Origin: Coriobacteriia bacterium
Lineage (GTDB): Bacteria > Actinomycetota > Coriobacteriia > Coriobacteriales > UBA8131
DNA: 7,599 bases
Reading direction: 5' to 3'
Assembly: GCA_009779015.1 (NCBI GenBank)
Contig: WRFC01000032.1
Coordinates: 1-7,599, forward strand
Both the position numbers and the translations under genes were made by a program. Positions 4,892 to 7,599 of this stretch are shown here, piece after piece. The first letter of the stretch is position 1. Each line of letters begins with the position of its first letter. The notes beneath the pieces are model-generated. The model was not told the DNA's origin. It saw nothing but the letters and a program-made list of their open reading frames with translations, and ran no database searches.

Positions 4892-6799
4892 TTACTTTGT
4901 CAGTTCCATGAACCAGGCCTGCTCGGCACCAGCCCCATTATTGAACGGGTCAGCAAACCAGACCCCGTCCAGAGCTGTTCCTAAGAACGCACCATTGCTG
5001 TAGTGCGAGCCCCAACTCAGCGGAATGGTATATGCCTCATAAGGGATAACCCCGCCAGGAACCGAATCGTCGAGTAAGCCATCCTTCGTAAAGGTCATCG
5101 TAAAGAGGATATTGTTCTTCGTGCCAAAGCCGATCGAGACCTCTGAGTAGTTGTCCCAGAACCCGTCAGCGAAAGCCACGAAGTAGTCGCGCTCTTCTCC
5201 CGTAACATGCGTTGTGTTGCCGGCATAGCAAAGGACGCCGTAGTCGTTCCACCAGCGGTCATAGTGCTGCGTGGACGGGATCTTGCCCTCGGCGATAGTT
5301 GTTTCGGGCGGCGTAGTGTTGGGCACTGCGTCGATCTGGAGCTGATTGGTGAAGGTGATGACATAGTCGGTTCCGTCTTCGGCCGCAAAGTCAACGCTAT
5401 CGACCGGATTGCCGTTGACGTCAGTTGCCACCAAGATGAAGTATTCGGTGTACGTGAAATCACTGTCCGAGTACGTATTTGTCCAGTTCAGGGGGTCTTC
5501 TGAGACGCTGATCTGGTCAAAAGGCTGAGCGGTAACGGTATCGCCCGCCAAGATCGTGCCGCCATTGAAGGTCGCCTGGGTGAGGCCGGGGTAGTCCGAG
5601 GGGTCTACGGGCGTGATGCCATCAGCATCCAGCCAGACCTTGTTCACCGTATAGCTGGGGTCGGGCAAAAGCTTTGTGGCAACCAGCTTGTTCGTAAAGA
5701 CGACAGTGTAGTTACGGTACTTGTCGGCGGTAAAGTCAACCTGGCTGACCCGATGGCCATTGACCGTGATGCTTTGCAGCTCGGTGGTCACCTTGTACTG
5801 GATGCCGCCGATCAAGACGATGTCTGACCAGTCGTTCGGATTCTCGCTGAAGTTGACCTCGGTGCCGGCGGGCAGGGTTTGGTTGTCACCGACGACATAG
5901 CCGTTGGTAAAAGTCGCGGCCAGTCCGGCTGGCAGTTCATCGTAGAGACCGTTGAGGTTCCAATTCTTGACGATGTTCAAGGTGGCATCGTTGCAGCGGT
6001 TTGTAAAGACAATGGTGTAGGTTTTGCCTTCTTGGGCTGTCAGGTCGACGTTGTTGTGATGGCTAACGTCGCCATTGACCGAGACACTGACAAAGTCGTG
6101 GCGGTTCACGGCATTCTCTGTAAAGTTGACAGGGTAAGTGTCGTTGGCATAGAGCCGTACCGTGGTCTTGCCCAGCGCATAGCCATTTGTAAAGGTGGCG
6201 CTGGCAAAAGCCGGCTTGGTCGTCGGATTGCCGTCCCTATCCAGCCAGACCTTCTGGATATCCACAGTGTAGGTCCGCCAATTGCCGCTGATAAACACCA
6301 TGTTGATGTTCTTCAGGCTTTCGGTCTGAGCCTTGCCCTTGTTGTCCAGGACCTGGAACTGCTTGGGTATCTGATAGGCGTAGATGGCCTGGCCGTTTAT
6401 CGTGTCAACCTTTACGCCGCTAGCTTCTGTGATCTGATAATCCCAATAGTTATTGGAGTTCTTGGCGGTGATTACAAACTTTCCGTCTTTGAACCAGCTG
6501 AAGACATCCGAACTGACTAAAAGTACGCCGTCATCCTTCTGCTTGTCGTCCCAGCGAAAATAAAGGCCGGGAAAGTCAGCGCTCTGGGCATTGGAGGCGA
6601 TCTTATCGCCTGATGCGTCAGTGCGTGCCGAAGTATCGGCTTTGAGCTCAAGCCCTTTGCCGCTATAAGAGTCATTCCAACTGAGTTTGATAGCGTTTGG
6701 CGCAGGTGCCGCAAAAGCCGATGCCGCAAACACGGCAAAGGCCGCGACCAATGATAGTACGACCAGCCCAATAATTAGAAAACGTGGTTTTACCTTCAT
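4892..6799 (-). CDS. Secreted protein with three tandem CnaB-like modules
   Basis: A 635-residue exported protein of unknown role, probably surface or extracellular. The start is the ATG at 6799, eight bases after AAGGGGAGG; the longer frame from 6856 lacks such a site. Residues 1-30 form a classical signal peptide (basic start, hydrophobic core, AFA cleavage region). Residues about 31-176 are a unique Trp/Tyr-rich region. Three homologous modules follow at about 178-268, 273-371 and 383-486. Each opens with K-x-W, has SE or TE in mid-module, then VNG-like and VDxTA-like strands, and closes with Y-x-(V/I)-x-F-T-N. This is the pattern of CnaB/SpaA-type beta-sandwich domains, including the Lys/Glu/Asn set used for internal isopeptide bonds. 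A Pro/Thr linker (492-501, VPNTTPPETT) leads to a C-terminal aromatic-rich domain (506-635). No LPXTG motif or C-terminal membrane helix is present. The protein could be an adhesin, a structural surface protein or a released protein; sequence cannot decide. Its GC content is lower than that of the left block. Confidence 0.88.
   Translation of the reverse strand: MKVKPRFLIIGLVVLSLVAAFAVFAASAFAAPAPNAIKLSWNDSYSGKGLELKADTSARTDASGDKIASNAQSADFPGLYFRWDDKQKDDGVLLVSSDVFSWFKDGKFVITAKNSNNYWDYQITEASGVKVDTINGQAIYAYQIPKQFQVLDNKGKAQTESLKNINMVFISGNWRTYTVDIQKVWLDRDGNPTTKPAFASATFTNGYALGKTTVRLYANDTYPVNFTENAVNRHDFVSVSVNGDVSHHNNVDLTAQEGKTYTIVFTNRCNDATLNIVKNWNLNGLYDELPAGLAATFTNGYVVGDNQTLPAGTEVNFSENPNDWSDIVLIGGIQYKVTTELQSITVNGHRVSQVDFTADKYRNYTVVFTNKLVATKLLPDPSYTVNKVWLDADGITPVDPSDYPGLTQATFNGGTILAGDTVTAQPFDQISVSEDPLNWTNTYSDSDFTYTEYFILVATDVNGNPVDSVDFAAEDGTDYVITFTNQLQIDAVPNTTPPETTIAEGKIPSTQHYDRWWNDYGVLCYAGNTTHVTGEERDYFVAFADGFWDNYSEVSIGFGTKNNILFTMTFTKDGLLDDSVPGGVIPYEAYTIPLSWGSHYSNGAFLGTALDGVWFADPFNNGAGAEQAWFMELTK
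5342..6268 (-). repeat. Three tandem protein-level modules (CnaB-like)
   Basis: The modules span 6268-5996, 5983-5687 and 5653-5342 on the - strand. They share a skeleton but differ strongly at the DNA level, so the duplication is old. Candidate isopeptide residues, in the numbering of the 635-residue protein, are K183/E228/N267, K278/E319/N370 and K387/E434/N485. Modules 1 and 3 share KVWLD(R/A)DG. Modules 1 and 2 share ATFTNGY. Module 3 carries a longer loop before its VNG strand. Confidence 0.75.
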
Positions 6800-6807
6800 T
6801 TTCAAAA

Positions 6808-6816
6808 CCTCCCCTT
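6808..6816 (-). promoter_or_regulatory. Ribosome binding site of the secreted-protein gene
   Basis: On the - strand AAGGGGAGG is followed eight bases later by ATG at 6799. It is a near-perfect anti-16S match and fixes the start at the first residue of the signal peptide rather than at the upstream ATG at 6856. Confidence 0.85.
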
Positions 6817-6923
6817 GCGATTCATAGTTGTTGATCAGCCTATTCTGACCAAGCATAAGTCGATCCGGCGCAATACAATATTCCTACTTGCCTCTGTCCA
6901 TCTGTGTGATATAACAGATTTCT

Positions 6924-6942
6924 ATACAAGTCGATATTGTAT
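6924..6942. promoter_or_regulatory. ATACAA-N7-TTGTAT palindrome, operator-like
   Basis: ATACAA at 6924-6929 and TTGTAT at 6937-6942 form an inverted repeat around GTCGATA. A further ATACAATAT at 6873-6881 is the reverse complement of ATATTGTAT at 6934-6942. AAGTCGAT is also repeated, at 6857-6864 and 6928-6935. The cluster lies 74-143 bases upstream of the secreted-protein start, where a repressor or activator could bind. In this AT-rich stretch chance is a real alternative. Confidence 0.35.
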
Positions 6943-7092
6943 GCACGAACAGCTAGAATACGCCCAATTCTAATGAAAAAAAATGGAGCAAATCATCCGT
7001 TTTCCATAACCCTCGACCCCCTCACTGGAATCGAAAACCAACAATATATGTCCCCAGCACCTAAAAAATTATGAATATAACCACCATAGTCC

Positions 7093-7121
7093 AGTATGAC
7101 CAAAACCCGCATGAAAGTCAA
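7093..7121 (-). promoter_or_regulatory. Candidate sigma70-type promoter for the secreted-protein gene
   Basis: Reading the - strand, TTGACT (7121-7116, five of six consensus bases) and CATACT (7098-7093, four of six) are separated by exactly 17 bases. Transcription would start near 7086 and give a leader of about 290 bases before the ATG at 6799. A closer but less complete option is the -10-like TACAAT at 6941-6936, which has no good -35. Confidence 0.4.
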
Positions 7122-7229
7122 GGCATTCTGTATGCCAAACAACATCTTTGTTGATTTCCTGATAAGTTTCGAGCGCACTGCTGCCGACGCGACTTCTGGC
7201 GCAACGAGCAATCCAACCAGCCGATGCCG

Positions 7230-7235
7230 TATAAT
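7230..7235 (+). promoter_or_regulatory. -10 box of tRNA-Pro
   Basis: A perfect TATAAT lies 15 bases upstream of the mature tRNA 5' end, so transcription would start near 7242 and leave a short 5' trailer for RNase P. No good -35 hexamer is seen at 16-18 bases spacing. Confidence 0.5.
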
Positions 7236-7250
7236 AATCAGCTGTCCCGT

Positions 7251-7327
<77 letters not shown>

Positions 7328-7391
7328 TCAAAACCGCAGGTAGCCAGCCCGTTTGTGCTTTTGTCAATGCCGCTGATAATGCCTAAACCCC

Positions 7392-7430
7392 AAAAATGAT
7401 CACGAAATGATCACGGGCATGTAAGCCCGC
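7392..7430 (-). terminator. Terminator region behind the integrase gene, with tandem 11-bp repeat
   Basis: Reading the - strand from the integrase stop there is a GC stem (GCGGGC, loop TTACAT, GCCCGT). It is followed by TGATCA-TTTCG-TGATCA and a T5 run (7396-7392), which looks like an intrinsic terminator. On the + strand the same bases read as AAATGATCACG twice head to tail (7394-7404, 7405-7415), which could alternatively be recombinase arm-type or excisionase sites. Confidence 0.55.
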
Positions 7431-7599
7431 TTAGAAATTGACCACGTCCGCGCCGTTCCCGGCCTTTTCCTGTGCCCTCTGCAACAGGCCGCCTATGGCC
7501 GCCGCCGCGTCTTCGTCCTTTGCCGGGATAAAGCCCGCGTAAAGGTCAAGCGTCGTTGCGGCTTGACGGTGCCCTAGGCGCTGCTGCACTGTCTTGATA
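7431..7599 (-). CDS. Tyrosine recombinase (integrase) C-terminus, partial
   Basis: The last 55 codons of a phage-type integrase enter from the right edge and stop at the TAA at 7431-7433. The fragment begins IKTVQQRLGHRQAATTLDLY. This matches the end of the tyrosine recombinase catalytic domain: the LGH motif supplies the conserved His (residue 10 of the fragment) and TTLDLY the nucleophilic Tyr (residue 20). The catalytic Arg and HxxR parts lie outside the window. After the Tyr comes a family-typical helical tail (FIPAKDEDAAAAIGGLLQRA) and the end ADVVNF. The gene converges on tRNA-Pro with about 100 bases between them, the usual layout of an element integrated at a tRNA 3' end. It cannot be assigned to a phage rather than an integrative conjugative element or island from this piece. 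Confidence 0.88.
   Translation of the reverse strand, partial: IKTVQQRLGHRQAATTLDLYAGFIPAKDEDAAAAIGGLLQRAQEKAGNGADVVNF

Larger units (their letters stand above)
6800..7250. other. AT-rich intergenic region, no gene seen
   Basis: About 450 bases between the secreted-protein start and tRNA-Pro carry no convincing gene. The only long frames here are antisense extensions of the tRNA. The stretch is visibly poorer in GC than its surroundings. It contains the candidate promoter at 7093-7121 (-), a weak hairpin with a T8 run on the - strand (ATGGA at 6983-6987, TCCAT at 7003-7007, A8 at 6976-6983 on +), the ATACAA/TTGTAT palindrome at 6924-6942 and the tRNA -10 box at 7230. Confidence 0.7.

Noticed and set aside
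5879..6520. 213-residue + strand frame opposite the secreted-protein gene
   Set aside because: Antisense shadow of the modular protein, whose signal peptide, RBS and repeated modules show which strand is coding.

Overview
The window reads as a high-GC bacterial chromosome segment with housekeeping genes on the left, a secreted modular protein in the middle, and the edge of an integrated element at a tRNA gene on the right. The protein sequences, strong AGGGGAG-type ribosome binding sites, non-ATG starts (GTG, TTG) and a tRNA with an encoded CCA fit a high-GC Gram-positive-type lineage (an actinobacterial group such as Coriobacteriia, or Chloroflexota). The taxon cannot be fixed from the sequence alone.

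Left block, + strand, 1-4426: the 3' part of a tyrosyl-tRNA synthetase gene (tyrS, 5' end cut by the window), an amidohydrolase of the 5'-methylthioadenosine/S-adenosylhomocysteine deaminase type (GTG start at 1323), mnmA for tRNA 2-thiouridylation (TTG start at 2621, two bases after the preceding stop) and a NUDIX hydrolase (3947). Spacing suggests one transcription unit, at least from 1323 to 4426. Two of the four act on tRNA (charging and wobble-base thiolation). The other two handle nucleoside or nucleotide metabolites. Short GC-rich repeats lie between tyrS and the deaminase gene and inside mnmA, where they encode a low-complexity insert.

Middle, 4475-6799: a small three-helix membrane protein of unknown function (+) converges on a large secreted protein (-). 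A 13-bp perfect hairpin lies between them and can serve as their shared terminator. The secreted protein has a signal peptide, a unique N-terminal region, three tandem CnaB-like modules of roughly 91-104 residues, and a unique C-terminal domain. Each module keeps a Lys/Glu/Asn set in the positions expected for an internal isopeptide bond. No LPXTG-type anchor is present.

Right, 6800-7599: an AT-richer 450-bp non-coding stretch holds candidate regulatory signals for the secreted-protein gene (one plausible promoter, an ATACAA/TTGTAT palindrome). It is followed by tRNA-Pro(TGG) on + and the C-terminus of a tyrosine recombinase on -, running in from the right edge. This arrangement is the usual left boundary of a prophage, integrative element or genomic island inserted at the 3' end of a tRNA gene. 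Nearly all of the element lies outside the window. No CRISPR array, IS element or recognisable defence system is visible.
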